A DNA stretch of 64,000 nucleotides, from assembly GCA_947650285.1 (NCBI GenBank), contig CANTFL010001148.1, forward strand, positions 62,001 through 126,000. Reading direction: 5' to 3'. This DNA comes from Hyaloperonospora brassicae. Lineage: Eukaryota > Oomycota > Peronosporomycetes > Peronosporales > Peronosporaceae. Below the pieces are notes generated by a model. It was given only the letters and a program-made list of their open reading frames with translations, did not search any database and was not told where the DNA came from. Of the stretch, positions 36,013 to 46,739 are shown piece after piece (position 1 is the stretch's first letter; each line of letters opens with the position of its first letter). A program made the translations under genes and the position numbers.

Positions 36013-36900
36013 TTGTACCAGGAACGATTGTTCGAAGTCAACAAGTGGGGTGGCAACGGTGGGGAAAGGTGGCGCGCCTTGGCTCGGCGGTTATACTGGC
36101 CCAGACCCCGTTGGAGGCTTCGAAGCTGGAAAGCGCGGAGTTGTCAAGAAAGTATGGGGTCCTATGGGTCTAATTACACTCGACAACCTCGCACCTGCTC
36201 CGCCTGAACCTGGCATACAGCTGGACACTGGCCCGCCCGATCCGTACAGCCAAATCATGTAGGGTATCTACGAATGACAATGTGGCAACGGTTCGCAGCC
36301 TGCCTATGTCGGCCAGGGACCGTAACATCTTCAGTCATCCTTACGACCACCGCAACAAGAGTACGCTAGCCCTATCAATTACGATATAGACGAGACCTTG
36401 AGTGGTAAAGAAGCGAACAGAAATGTCGAAAAGCTGCTGATGTCAGCTTCGACTATCTCTGGCGTCATCCCTGGTGCATCGGCTTCAAAGCCTGGGTCTC
36501 GACGCGGTGGGCCGAGCGCTTGCTCCAAGATTACTGCTACCCGTCGACCAAGTCGTACTTCCACGCGTCGAGCATAGAGCCGGAACGACGTGCAGCAGCA
36601 GAATCCTCCAGCCCAATCCTCGATGGAATAAGATCCGCCTCCGAAACAACATCAGGCGGAGGTCGAAATGGATTTACTTAATGTCACATTTGGCGTGCTC
36701 GCAGCTCGACAAGGCCCAGTTGCGTTCCAGCAGCCACTACCGCCACTAAAGCACCACCTGCCGCTTTCAATGGCACCGCTACAGCAGCAACAGCCGATGA
36801 TGAAGGCAGACCCGTTTACAATGGGCCCACCGCTTCCACCCGCGCGTGTTCCCGAAGACGTCTCGCCAGCTGATTCAATTGATCCTTCAATAGTATAATA
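36013..36900 (+). pseudogene. Pro/Gln-rich gene fragment inside the TIR element
   Basis: Plus-strand frames form a non-transposon-like protein in pieces. A Gly-rich start (36,050-36,262) has G-G-Y-T-G-P-D-P-V-G-G-F and P-A-P-P-E-P-G. A middle piece around 36,370-36,570 has S-A-S-T-I-S-G-V-I-P-G-A-S-A-S-K-P-G-S-R-R-G-G. A Pro/Gln-rich end (36,668-36,898) has P-L-P-P-L-K-H-H-L-P and Q-Q-Q-Q-P-M-M. At least four stops or frame changes interrupt it. A pyrimidine tract ending in GCAG (TCTTCTTTTGCAG, about 35,959-35,972) upstream resembles a splice acceptor, which would fit capture of a genomic gene piece with part of an intron. The source gene is not recognised. Confidence 0.5.
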
Positions 36901-37589
36901 CCAGCCTACATTAAGGCGTCAAAAGAAGACGATTCAATAGAAGCGAGTTGGGAGCTGGTAGCTATGTACAGTAGAGTCTCCCTTATTTAGTATAGCTGGG
37001 ACCGCCAAATTTTGATGAAACAAGGGAATTGAAAAATAGCAGAGTTAGGGGGTAAAATTGAATCGATAGGTGCTACATGTCGTGATAAAGGCGCCTCGGC
37101 ATGATTATCGCACATGATCTTGTAGCTCAAGTGAATTGGTGTGGCAGCATTGAGCTAGAGGTCACCAGTCCGATATATGGTGACTGTAGTAAAAAGTTGA
37201 AACCTTCGGGTTCTGGTGTGATGAAGTTCACCAGCACTATCCTGGCAGGTAGTAACGTCCCCCACTTAACGTACGTGTAGTTGTTTTTTAAGAAACACAC
37301 TACCTAGCGGGAGACTGGAGAGGAGTTCTTAGGGATAATTCAAAAGATGCAGGATCAGGTGGGAAAACTTTAGCGGAGATCTCTTACGCAACAAACTCTA
37401 CAAAAAATATGTAGTGATCCCTCGGTAGTAGTTTGATATTTGTATAACAAAATTTTATTGGCATCGATAGTAAAAAAGTACGGGAGTTCATTTCAATTTG
37501 TCCTGGACCTAACATGCGATTCGAAATTTTTAATCAAAAAGAAACAATAATATATCCGAAAATACAAAAATTAAATTACGAAGGATTAC

Positions 37590-37745
37590 TATAATGTTAA
37601 CATTAGGCACAGAAGGGTCATAAACGTATAGTTTTACTCATTGCTGCCTCACTTGCTGTCATTGTCTGTTTGACTAGCTACCACTTTGCCTCTCCCTAGC
37701 AATCGAATCGTTTCTTATTCAATGTTGCAATTATTATAATGTTGT
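37590..37745 (-). repeat. Right terminal inverted repeat of the Pack-type element
   Basis: The inverted partner of 35,768-35,915. Its outer end lies about 70 bp from the Gypsy-2 insertion site. Confidence 0.8.
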
Positions 37746-37811
37746 CAACACTATTTAGAGACTTTTTCATGCATAAGTTGGGTAAAATACTCGTTTTGGG
37801 ACTTTTGTACA

Positions 37812-37816
37812 TTTGT
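37812..37816. repeat. Target-site duplication of Gypsy-2 (left)
   Basis: TTTGT, identical to 58,637-58,641. Confidence 0.85.
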
Positions 37817-38280
37817 TGTGACGGGGTGAGCCCTTTACACAAAAATTGATACGAATGTATCAATTTTTGAGATTTGTCTATTTAGATAATATTGAGTTGA
37901 CATTACTCGACAAGAGGTAATGTTGGCAGAATATTACCCTTGAGGGTAATATTCGTGGTTGCTCCACTTCTTGGTTGATGTTCCGTGCACATCAACCAAA
38001 TTAACTACCAATCGCTGCTGGACGCACGCAATGGGTGTTGAGCAAGAAACCCACATAGGAGATTGTAGCTGAATATAGTTAGATGTAGACAAAGATGGTT
38101 TATTATGGAAACATAACTATATTAAATACAGTTCTACTTTTCCCACAGACAGAGCTTTCGGGTTCTGTTTGCTTCGTTCGCGCCTCCTTGCCACGTGTAC
38201 GGGGGGTCGGGTGCACACAGCCGTGTGTTCAGTCAACACAATGTCTTACCAGTCATCTGACAAGAGCGTGCCCCGTTACG
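37817..38280 (+). repeat. 5' LTR of Gypsy-2
   Basis: 464 bp, from TGTGACGGGGTGAGCCC to CCCGTTACG. The terminal inverted repeat TGTAACGGG/CCCGTTACA is intact in the partner LTR and has two point changes here. Confidence 0.95.
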
Positions 38281-38282
38281 CC

Positions 38283-38300
38283 TGGAAGCACTTAGTAGTC
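38283..38300 (+). promoter_or_regulatory. Primer-binding site of Gypsy-2
   Basis: TGGAAGCACTTAGTAGTC, two bases after the 5' LTR. It is nearly the same as the Gypsy-1 site. Confidence 0.7.
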
Positions 38301-38330
38301 CGCGTAACGACCACGAACATCTCATTCGAC

Positions 38331-39488
38331 ATGAAAATGTTGGATGAGGACGAAAGCTTTCATGCTACGCGTGAATTTTTTAACTATTTGGGTAAAATGG
38401 AATGGAGTGCGTTAGGGAGGTTTGAGTTTTACCGTTGGAGAAACCTCCGTTAGCGCCATGTGGGATTCTCTTGCAAAAGAGACCAACAACATGCCGCTAT
38501 AGCCAGGCTCATTAAAAATAAACTTGTCGGCGAATAAGATACACTAGCCTTGCTTCACTACCAAGGCTCTCAACAGGCCGAGCAGTTGAGAGATTTCGGT
38601 GCTCAATAGACAAAGCTGTTAAGACAGCAGCAATAAATTGCTGCTGTGGGCGGGACGAAACATACACGTCGTTCGAAAATCTTGAAGGTTGACACGTCTA
38701 AGTACAGAGGAGTCAACGAAGACTCCCGGTTAATTTGCTTCGTCGAGCTAGACAGAGCCATCAAGTCGCGTCGTATCGACGATAAGCAAACGAAACTAAC
38801 ATTTGCTCAATCCCACTATTCAAGACGGGCCAAGACTTGGGACTTGGGGATCGAGATAGGCGACCCATATTCTTTTAAGTCTCTCATTATCTTCAAGACC
38901 CGGATCAAACAAGCATTTGAACCGCCACTGGTTGAGTTCAGGGCTCGATCAGAGCTCCTGAAACTCAAGCAGGGTAAGCGTGATGTGCACGCTTACGCTC
39001 AGCATATACGACTCATCGCAAGTAGTATAAGTGCCAACCCAGTACATGAACACACGTTGATTACGGTGTTCATGCAAGGGATCGCAGACAGGCGCGTCAG
39101 GAACCACCTCTTCTACTTGGATCTGAATACGCTTGAACAAGCAATCTTAGCTGCGAAGCAGGAGGACTTGAGCATGAGACAGGCTCATGCTAGCTCAAAC
39201 TCTTATCGCTCTCCGGGATGACAAGAGACTGGAGGTCCAGAACCAATGGACCTCTGCTATGTTGAAAGCGAGAGACCTCGCTCTTCAAACAACAAGCGAT
39301 TGCAGAGGTGCAATCGCTGTCAGAAGTTAGGGCACTACGCATACGAGTGTAGTGCTTCACGCCCAGTACCAAACAGTACTGAGCGAAATGGACGACCATT
39401 TGCCAGAAAGGGCAATGGGCGTGGGTCCAGCGCTGTTGCGGTTCCGCAACAGCGAGACGGACCATCAAAAAATTGTCGGGGTCAGTAG
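38331..39488 (+). pseudogene. gag: gag polyprotein of Gypsy-2, broken
   Basis: An N-terminal acidic piece (38,331-38,453, M-L-D-E-D-E-S-F) ends in a stop. The main frame (38,646-39,221, 191 codons) has the usual retrotransposon gag core with A-K-T-W-D-L-G-I-E, F-K-T-R-I-K-Q-A-F, Y-A-Q-H-I-R-L-I and V-F-M-Q-G-I. After one stop the next frame (39,246-39,488) carries a perfect CCHC knuckle, C-N-R-C-Q-K-L-G-H-Y-A-Y-E-C. Capsid and nucleocapsid functions are therefore recognisable. Two interruptions make the gene defective. Confidence 0.88.
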
Positions 39489-39930
39489 GGGCGGAGCGCC
39501 CTACTGATCCAGCAACCTCAAGAGAATTCGCAAAACTCTCGACGAAAGTTGCTCCAGATACACAATCATTGTGTGTCTCTGCATCTGGTGATGACGTTTC
39601 ACTCATCACCTTGAAGTTGGAAGCGACAAATGATTTGTCGCTTCGTGCCCTAGTAGACTGTGGGGCGTCGAACAACTTTGTTCGACGCCAGTCACTAGAG
39701 GGTCGTAGGCTCAAGTTCGTTGAGCGCGACATTCCCCTCACAAGGATGACGGTGCGCCTTGCAACAGGCGCATCGATAACCGTTGAGAAACGTGTAGTAG
39801 GAATCAACTACACGTAAGAGGGAGAACAGTACGATGATGACTTCATCGTACTAGATCTGGGTGAAAAATTTGATGTCATCCTGGGATTACCTTGGCTCAG
39901 AAAGTACGAGCCAAGGGTGAGCTGGCAGCA
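39473..39930 (+). pseudogene. Retropepsin region of Gypsy-2
   Basis: This frame contains A-L-V-D-C-G-A-S-N-N-F-V, where the aspartic protease motif D-(S/T)-G is D-C-G, as in many elements of this type. The flap-like and C-terminal part F-D-V-I-L-G-L-P-W-L lies after a stop at 39,817. It would cleave the Gag-Pol precursor. It overlaps the gag knuckle frame by 16 bp in another frame, consistent with a frameshift junction or decay. Confidence 0.8.
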
Positions 39931-40559
39931 TCGTTCCGTGAAGATGCCTGCCGCTTGTTCATCAGATGGCCATCTGATGAACATCTTGGAGCGTCCACAA
40001 GCGTGTGGATGTTCTGCGAGTGAGTGCGATGGCCTCACTTGCGGTTCGGTCGCTAGCACGACTGCACAAGATCACAGTGTAGTTGATCACTACACTGTGG
40101 AGCAAGCTCCCGGCGGCTGTACAGGAGTACAGGCTGCGCCGAAGGTCCACCACTCGAATAAGTCGGGTGGACCGGGACATGGATGCATGCCTAGCGGGCA
40201 GCATCTTAGAAGTAAGAAACCTGCCTGCCTTCAAAGGGCAACATGGACATCCTAGGTCGACTGGAGAGTCGACCGTAGAGGACCGGTTTCTGACTGTGGT
40301 TGCACAGCCACAGTCAGAAGACGTCGAGGGAATAAGTCCCCACGTACTTGAGGAAGGAATTCCTCAAGAGGCAATTGCTGAGGGATCAGGCCCTCAGTAA
40401 CCTGTGGAAGCAAGTAACCAGGAAGAAACCGAGACGTTGAACGTCTTGGTATATGACGGATCAAGCGTAGGCGCTTATACGCTTGATCTGATTGTGCCTC
40501 CGAAGTCAACTTCGGAGATAACTCAGTTGCCAACGCTAGAACCGAAACGGTTCTTGCGT

Positions 40560-42439
40560 GATCTGCGTGGTGGCAAAGTCAAGTAGATCTGCATGCTCGT
40601 CACGGAGGATGAGTATGTGGACGATATTCGGTCGGCAACAGTATTTGCTGAGAACGAACGGGTTCTCAGCAGCTCATCGATGGACGAAAGTGTCCTCGAT
40701 GAGAAGACTCGGATTGAGCGATACACGTCTCAATCGGTTCAGGTAAATCCTTTGTATAAGGAATTGATAGAATTTGGGGATGTATTACTTGAATCCGTGT
40801 CATGCGAGTTGCCTAAGGACAAAGGCACTTGACACGAGATCGAGCCCAAACCGGGATCGAAGCACTGTGTCATGAAGCAGTGGCCACTGTCTCGTGAACA
40901 AGTACTAGCGATCGACAAGCTCTTTGCAGATCGCTTTGCAAAGAGCCATGTGAAGGACCAACTTCCCCTCACAGCTCTCCGACCTTCTGTGTGCGAAAGG
41001 CCACAGGAGGGTGGCGGATAGTGTACGCATTCAACAAGTTGAATGCTGCAACGGTACCGGCTCAGACGCCGATACCGAGGAAGGACGTAATCATAGATGG
41101 TATGTCAAAGAGTACCTTCTTCTCGTTCACGGATCTGATGGATGGATTCTATCAGATACTTATGCGTAAACGGGACATCCCGTACACAGAAGCGAGCACC
41201 CCAGAGGCATGCTGTTGAAGTGGCTAGTGAGGCCACAGAGATGAGTAACGCCTCTGCAACGTTCAACAGATGTGTAACAAATCTGTTGAGACTGGTACGG
41301 GATTTTGCACCGAGATCCTTCGACGATGGGTTCGTCCATAGCCGGGCTATCGAAGGAAAGTAGGACGTGGAAGATCAAAGAACACACGTTCTTTTGGTTC
41401 TTTAACTTATGCGCAATCATAAGCTGTACGCCAACCTCAAGAAGTGTATATTCGTGGGAAGCAAAAACCACTTCTTGGGTGCATCGTGGTCAAGAATGGC
41501 GTACGCCCTGATTTCAAAAAGATTAAGACGATCATCGAATGGATAGTTCTAGTCGACGTCAAGGGAATTAGTAGATTTCTTCATCTAGCGGCGTACTTGC
41601 ACAAGCACTCGCCCAACTGCGCCGAGATGACTGTGCATCTTTCTTGTTTGCCTTGAAAAGTTGAAGTGGTCATGGAACGCTGACTGTCAGCGTTCTTTTG
41701 AAGGTGTCTAGCAGAGCTTATTGCAATCTCACATACTCGCGATTGCAGATCAGGACAAGTCAGTTCATGAGGTCTGTGATGCCAGCGATTTTGCAATCGG
41801 CTGTGTGTAGATGTAATTTGATACATGTGGCGAAGAGCGTGTCGTCTCCTCTTCGGGTGGGAGAGGTACCGAGTTTGATTCCCGGTGAGTCCTCTTCTTT
41901 GTCCACATTCATCTACATGATGGCATCCTTTTGATTGCGCGAATATGCTGTCCACGGTATGGTAACATCGTCGCTTCGATCGCTTGTCAGAACTACTTTG
42001 AGTCGCAGGACTACGCAGCTTTTTATTGGATAAAGCTGCCATTAGTCACGTCGTCTGCAAGCTGCTGAACGCAATTATCTAGTGCATGACAAGAAATCAT
42101 TTGCCATGAAATATGCACTGGCTAAGTTTCGTGTCTATCTCTTTTGAGATAGACAGTTCATCGTCTATACGGACCATGCGTCTCTACGCACGGCCGTTAA
42201 TAGTCCACACCTCTCGCAAAGAATGGCTGTCTTCCTTCGCGTATTACAACTTCTCCGTCGAGTATAAACCAGAACAACTGAACGTCTTCGCTGATGCGCT
42301 TTCGCGCCGACCCAATTTCGAGCCGGGCGCGCAATCAAACAGTGGGTATCAGACTACTATCGCGACACATACAGTCATTGTGCCGTCGTCGCCATTACTA
42401 GACGACGTAAGGAAGGCCTACGCAGAAGAAAAGAATTAA
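40560..42439 (+). pseudogene. pol: Reverse transcriptase and RNase H of Gypsy-2, broken
   Basis: Fragments in several frames, in order. They are K-Q-W-P-L-S-R-E-Q (about 40,870); G-G-W-R-I-V-Y-A-F-N-K-L-N-A-A-T (about 41,010); F-T-D-L-M-D-G-F-Y-Q-I (about 41,130, catalytic Asp kept); the YxDD site as S-F-D-D-G-F-V-H-S (about 41,318), with Tyr replaced by Ser; K-C-I-F-V-G-S-K; a thumb/connection region to 41,656; and RNase H pieces around V-C-D-A-S-D-F-A-I-G (41,765) and F-A-D-A-L-S-R-R-P (42,288). There are at least ten stops or frame changes. No second RNase H is seen, unlike Gypsy-3. Confidence 0.87.
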
Positions 42440-42446
42440 GTGCTTT

Positions 42447-43190
42447 ATGGATCATCTGGTAAATTCAACTCGTAAATCGTTGAAATATTTGTCGGCTTTG
42501 TACCGTTCCTCATCGGATCGGTATACTACACGCAACAAGCTGCTGTATTACACAATTGTTGCCGGCGATACGCCTAGTGTCGTCGTGCCCGCTCGTAACA
42601 AAGTGCGCTTGCTCATCATGTATGAGTGTCACGATACCCCAACATGTGGACATTGTGGTAGAGAAAAGACCTACCTTACGGTAAGTCGTGACTTTCACTG
42701 TCCCCACCAGTATCAGTTTGTGCGCAAGTACATTCGTGCTTACGAGGTTTTCCAATGGGTGAAGCCTATTTTTTTATCCCGTGCACACTTACATCCTTTA
42801 CTTGTACCGGCAGAGTGCTGGCAGTCCCTTTCAATAGACTTCGTCTTCATTTTCGCCGAAGACGACCGCACGAATTGCGGTATTCTTGTGTCCGTTGACC
42901 GATTCAAGAAGATGGTGAATCTTGCTACAGTGTCTGAGTTAATCACGGCACAGGGATGTGCTCGTGTCTTTATTGACACGATTTTTCGACTCCACGTGTT
43001 CACCCGTGAACTCCTTTCCGACCGTGATCCTCAATTCACCGTGGATTTGCAGCAGTTCGTATTCCGATCGCTTGGAACACGGTTGAAGATGTCGACATCT
43101 GACCATCCTAAAACAGATGGTCAGACGGAACGTGCAAACCATGTCCTGGAAGAGCATCTTCGAGGGTATGCCCACTCGTTCTCGATTTGA
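42447..43190 (+). pseudogene. Integrase core of Gypsy-2, open frame
   Basis: An uninterrupted 247-codon frame, the best preserved sense gene here. The N-terminal zinc-binding part keeps its two His/Cys region (Y-E-C-H-D-T-P...H), but the C-x2-C pair is lost (R-A-Y-E-V-F). The catalytic core keeps all three acidic residues: S-I-D-F-V-F, S-D-R-D-P-Q-F-T and D-G-Q-T-E-R-A-N. It inserts element cDNA into host DNA. The frame ends before the C-terminal module, so the protein is truncated relative to a full integrase. Confidence 0.88.
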
Positions 43191-43199
43191 GTCGAATTC

Positions 43200-44678
43200 C
43201 TACCGATAGTGGAATTCGCCGTCATAATTCGGTGCATTCCTCAACCCAGCATACACCGTTCTTCGTAATTGGTTTACGCCATCTACGTCTGCCCACCCTG
43301 TTTGAGTGTGATTTATGAATAAGGGGGATGGACTCGCTCGAGAGAAAAGCGTTCTAAATTATTCTTATCACGTGTAGACGCAAACATCGTCACGTATGAC
43401 GCCGATGTCGACCAGGTTGACATCGAAGAAGAAGATCATCTCAAAATTAGCAATGACGCTATTATTGGGTCAGATGATGATGACGATGCCAATATTTTCA
43501 GCGTCGCTAACGACTACTCCAGCGAGGATGATGACAACCTCGCTCTTGAACAGAAAGTGAAAAGGAATCTTCCTGCAGTTCGCACAAGGCAAACTAAACA
43601 AAACAATGTTTAGTCAGCAGAATGATTTTTGCTGGAGCGAGACGCAGTAGACCGTTTCGTGCAGGACTCCATCGCTCACGCGGTGGACCGGCAGATATGG
43701 AACACTAATGAGAATGGAAGATGAATATTATTTTATTGATTGAAGGCGACTTAGTCCTACTTTCTACGGTAAACCTGCCTAAACACGTAGTGACCAATGT
43801 GGGCAGCAATTAATGCTGCACAAGTACATCGGCCCCTTTCGTGTGCTGCGCCGACAAGGCAACTCATACACATTTGAGCTGCCACGTGGGATGCGTACGC
43901 ATCCTACGTTTTTTACGTAGGGCGTCTCCACCCAGCTGTCAGTACGAGGCCTCTTCCGACGATAAAGATAGCCCCTACGCTCAACAATCTTTATCACATT
44001 CTTGCGCTCGCGCTCCGGGCAAGCAGCCTGGTCGGTTAGTGAAGAGACCTCTTGATTCAATTGATAGATCTCCCTGCAATATGTCGCCAGCTCTTCATCG
44101 AGGAAACAGACATCCCGCTCGACCTGAAGCTGTGCGATGGCGTGCTCAGCACGATCCTTTCTACGATCGGCTTCCCAATCTTTGCGGTTTCCACGCACAG
44201 AATCGGTCATAGCACGCCGTCTGTCCCTCTCGTGCTCCACAGCCTCGCGCAAATCGGCGATTGCGTGATCCATTTCGTTTTGGTCGAAATTATGAGTCGA
44301 AAGACTTGAAGGAGGGTTTCCTCCTCTACCACACCCTTGATGGACTCATACGGTGTTCAACGCTCTCTTGTGGAGCGGATTGTGAACGACCGTGACGATT
44401 CGAGATCAAGGACGAGTTACCTCTTTCAGTGGCGGGAATATCCACATTCGTGAAACAGCTGAGAGCCGCGCTCTCAGCTCATGTTGTATGTTTTCGGTCT
44501 CGTCGAGCAGCACGACGAGACGCACTCTTTGTCGATGGAGGGCCACAATTGCTTTGTTCAACCCAGCCGAGACGCGCACCCTCCAGTAGGATTAATTAGG
44601 AAGGAAGGCCTTCCTAGGGACGCGAACAGAGTTGTCAACACAACTCTGACGTTTCTCTTCCTACGAGAGTCGAGTTGA
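43200..44678 (+). pseudogene. Integrase C-terminus and chromodomain of Gypsy-2, broken
   Basis: Plus-strand fragments continue the integrase. They are an acidic linker, G-D-L-V-L-L-S-T-V-N-L-P-K-H (about 43,750), a GPY/F module I-G-P-F-R-V-L-R-R-Q-G-N-S-Y (about 43,826) and M-R-T-H-P-T-F, then a long Pro/Arg-rich linker. A chromodomain at about 44,355-44,520 has S-Y-L-F-Q-W-R-E-Y-P-H-S followed by N-S-x-E-P, with two stops inside. The tail ends at 44,678. The chromodomain would direct integration towards marked chromatin. The antisense frame begins to converge 36 bp further on. Confidence 0.75.
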
Positions 44679-44714
44679 ACCTGCCCCTCGAGACAAATGG
44701 TGCATTTATACCAA

Positions 44715-45660
44715 TCACCGGTTGGCGACTTCTCTTTTAAACTTATTGCAATCTACAATAAGCTTGTGTAACCAAGCGTCACGGCCAACATTTTCAACGT
44801 TACCGATATAAGAGTTCCACGCCTGCATCAACGAATCTTCGTCTCGGTTGCGGCTGCCATGATACCATCGATGTCTGAAAAAGATATCGATGTAATACTC
44901 ATGTCCATTGGGATAATCACTCGCATTGACATCAATACCATGAATTATTAACGAATCGAAGAGCGAAATCAGACTAATCCTCGTGAAATAACCATACCAC
45001 AGCTTCAGATTGCGTCAAACAGGCATCCATGGTCTGTTCTCAAGGGCATGTCGCAACACGTTATGATCATGCTCCTGTTGCGCAGTGCCGACATAAATTA
45101 TGGCACTGCGATCGCCGCAATCACTAAGATTGCTACGGCTTCGATGATTTCGTAAAGATTCATCGACATCATCACGAAGACCAACGTCCTCGTGTTGCGC
45201 ACTCGCACCAAATGAATTCAAGCGCGATCGGTTCGATCCCCGCGACGAGTACTCAGACTCGTTGGATGAGCGGAACATCTCATGGCGCAGCGTCTTGTCG
45301 AGACTGCCACGAGGTACAGCAGTCGTCGTGCCCGCACCCACATCTTTACAGCCGGGGTTTTCCGGAGACTTCTAGTCGGACGGGGGGTCCGACTAGCCCG
45401 GATAGATTCCCTCTATACCGGTTTCACGTCCATAAGACTACCATCCGCAGCTTCGGCTGTGGATGAAAATGCTGCACCTGGATGACCACATGCACCCTCA
45501 ATATCGGGTGTTGCAGGCTGCTTGTCAACAGCAGCAGACGATGAGACGCCTGATGCCGAGTACTGGACTACTTGCTATCCGGCTGCACGCATCCATTCTG
45601 CCACTTGAGTGGCGGCCTTGTTCGCGCAGCGCATGGACAAACTTTTCATGCACTGAAAAG
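44715..45660 (-). pseudogene. Antisense frame in Gypsy-2, between chromodomain and 3' LTR
   Basis: It is on the opposite strand to Gypsy-2 and starts near the original 3' end of the element. A Ser/Ala/Asp-rich N-terminal part (45,650-45,345) passes, by one frameshift near 45,340, into a continuous frame from 45,341 to 44,715 with a single stop at 45,014. That part begins S/R/N-rich (S-N-E-S-E-Y-S-S-R-G-S-N-R-S-R) and continues into a compact aromatic domain: E-N-R-P-W-M-P-V, W-Y-G-Y-F-T-R-I-S-L, S-D-Y-P-N-G-H-E-Y-Y-I-D-I-F-F, R-H-R-W-Y-H-G-S-R and A-W-N-S-Y-I-G-N-V-E-N. This is protein-like, not an antisense shadow, because the sense gene ends at 44,678. No known family is recognised. Confidence 0.65.
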
Positions 45661-45733
45661 CTTAAATGAGTTGGTCAGAACCAACAAGTGCTCGCTTTAC
45701 CACAGAGTGACCCAACGGTGGTCCATCTGTCAC

Positions 45734-45738
45734 AAATC
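45734..45738. repeat. Target-site duplication of Gypsy-3 (left)
   Basis: AAATC next to the left LTR. It pairs with (A)AATC at 58,125-58,129. Confidence 0.65.
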
Positions 45739-46678
45739 TGCCGTGGAGCGGTAATCACAATTTTCTTGTGATCCCGACTCTCTACTGGCGCCCGGGCGAC
45801 CGACTAACGGAGGGGGTACCCCGATTCCGTGCTCTGTGTCTTCTTGCTCACCTTGTGTACCCGTCGGTGGGCGAGTTGCGCTCTTCTTGGTGGACTTGAG
45901 CTGAAGCTGAACTTGACCGTCTTACGGATAGGTGTTGATCGGGTGGAAATCCTTCACCTGGTCAAACGTAGGTGCGGACCGCGTGGAAGTCCTTCACTCG
46001 ATCGCTTGTGACTTGGCCGCTCTCCTAGAGTCGCCTTTGCCAGGGGTGATGCTTGGTACGCGAGTCTTCTGACCAATTGAGCCGTCTCGCGATCATGAAT
46101 CTGAACCGTAAGGTTCACTGCGTCCTATCGCAGTTGAAGGGGGTGAGAATTGACGTTCCGTCTGGCCAAACAATCCAAGGGCGAAGTTTGCAGAGACGTG
46201 GGTGACTCTCTATTCAACAAGAGGCCAAAGATCCTGCCCGGGGGAAGTCGACGCGTGTCTTTCGTTGCAAATTCAATTCTGTTTAATGTCAACCAACCAA
46301 ACCCAAACCCTATGGCTATGCATATCTGTTCGCTAGGTCAAATGTTGTGCACCTCCTGCCTATGTCATTCATCTCTTACCTTATGTGGTCCACAGCAGAT
46401 ACTATGTGGACCGCGGTGTAGTGGATCACGGTATATGATCCACACCAATTATGTGATCCACACCCATTATGTGATCCACACCACCAGCGGTATCCAGGAT
46501 AGACGGTCGATCAACCTGCGCGACCCGGACAGTCGATTTCCTTCAATCAGTCGTTTGGTCACCATTCTCGTCCCAACAGGGCCATCTCCGTACGCGCTCC
46601 ACCAATCAAACTAGTTTCGCAATTAAGTTGAATCGCGCAATCCACACTTTCGTCATTCTTCCTTCGCGCTTCTCCACA
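45739..46678 (-). repeat. 3' LTR of Gypsy-3
   Basis: 940 bp, partner of 57,194-58,125. The outer 6 bp have changed (TGCCGTGG for TGTAGCGG). It contains an 8-bp insertion relative to the partner near 46,552 and three tandem copies of an 18-bp GATCCACACC-containing unit. Confidence 0.92.
46427..46484. repeat. 18-bp triplicate in the Gypsy-3 LTR
   Basis: Three tandem units of TATGTGATCCACACC(A/C)A(T)T. The same triplicate is present in the other LTR at about 57,889-57,940. It could be a transcription-factor-binding array. Confidence 0.75.
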
Positions 46679-46690
46679 ATCGTCCCCTGC
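46679..46690 (-). promoter_or_regulatory. Polypurine tract of Gypsy-3
   Basis: The minus strand reads GCAGGGGACGAT directly before the 3' LTR. Confidence 0.6.
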
Positions 46691-46739
46691 ATCGGCGATC
46701 GACACACGGTGTCGATCGGCTACGCACCCCGTTACGGCC

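Larger units (their letters stand above)
35765..37745. mobile_element. Non-autonomous long-TIR element carrying a gene-like fragment
   Basis: About 2 kb bounded by inverted repeats of about 150 bp (35,768-35,915 and 37,590-37,745). Shared words include ATTGCTAGGGAGAG, AAACAGACAATG, CAGCAAGTGAGG, AGCAATGAGTAAAA and GCCTAATGTTAACAT. No transposase is encoded. Long TIRs around a non-transposon coding fragment are the layout of Pack-MULE-type elements, an inference from structure alone. No clear target duplication was identified. Confidence 0.65.

Noticed and set aside
36966..37016. Sequence resembling a pogo/Tigger-type terminal repeat (CAGTAGAGTCTCCCTT...)
   Set aside because: No inverted partner or transposase was found nearby. 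A single end is not enough to call an element.
39190..39807. 205-codon minus-strand frame
   Set aside because: It is antisense to the gag knuckle and protease of Gypsy-2, whose motifs are unmistakable on the plus strand.
43779..44273. 164-codon minus-strand frame rich in Glu/Arg/Lys, coiled-coil-like, antisense to Gypsy-2
   Set aside because: The plus strand here is the integrase-chromodomain linker of Gypsy-2 (GPY/F module at its left end). An Arg/Pro/Ser-rich linker gives a charged open frame on the other strand. I limited the antisense gene to the part beyond 44,715.
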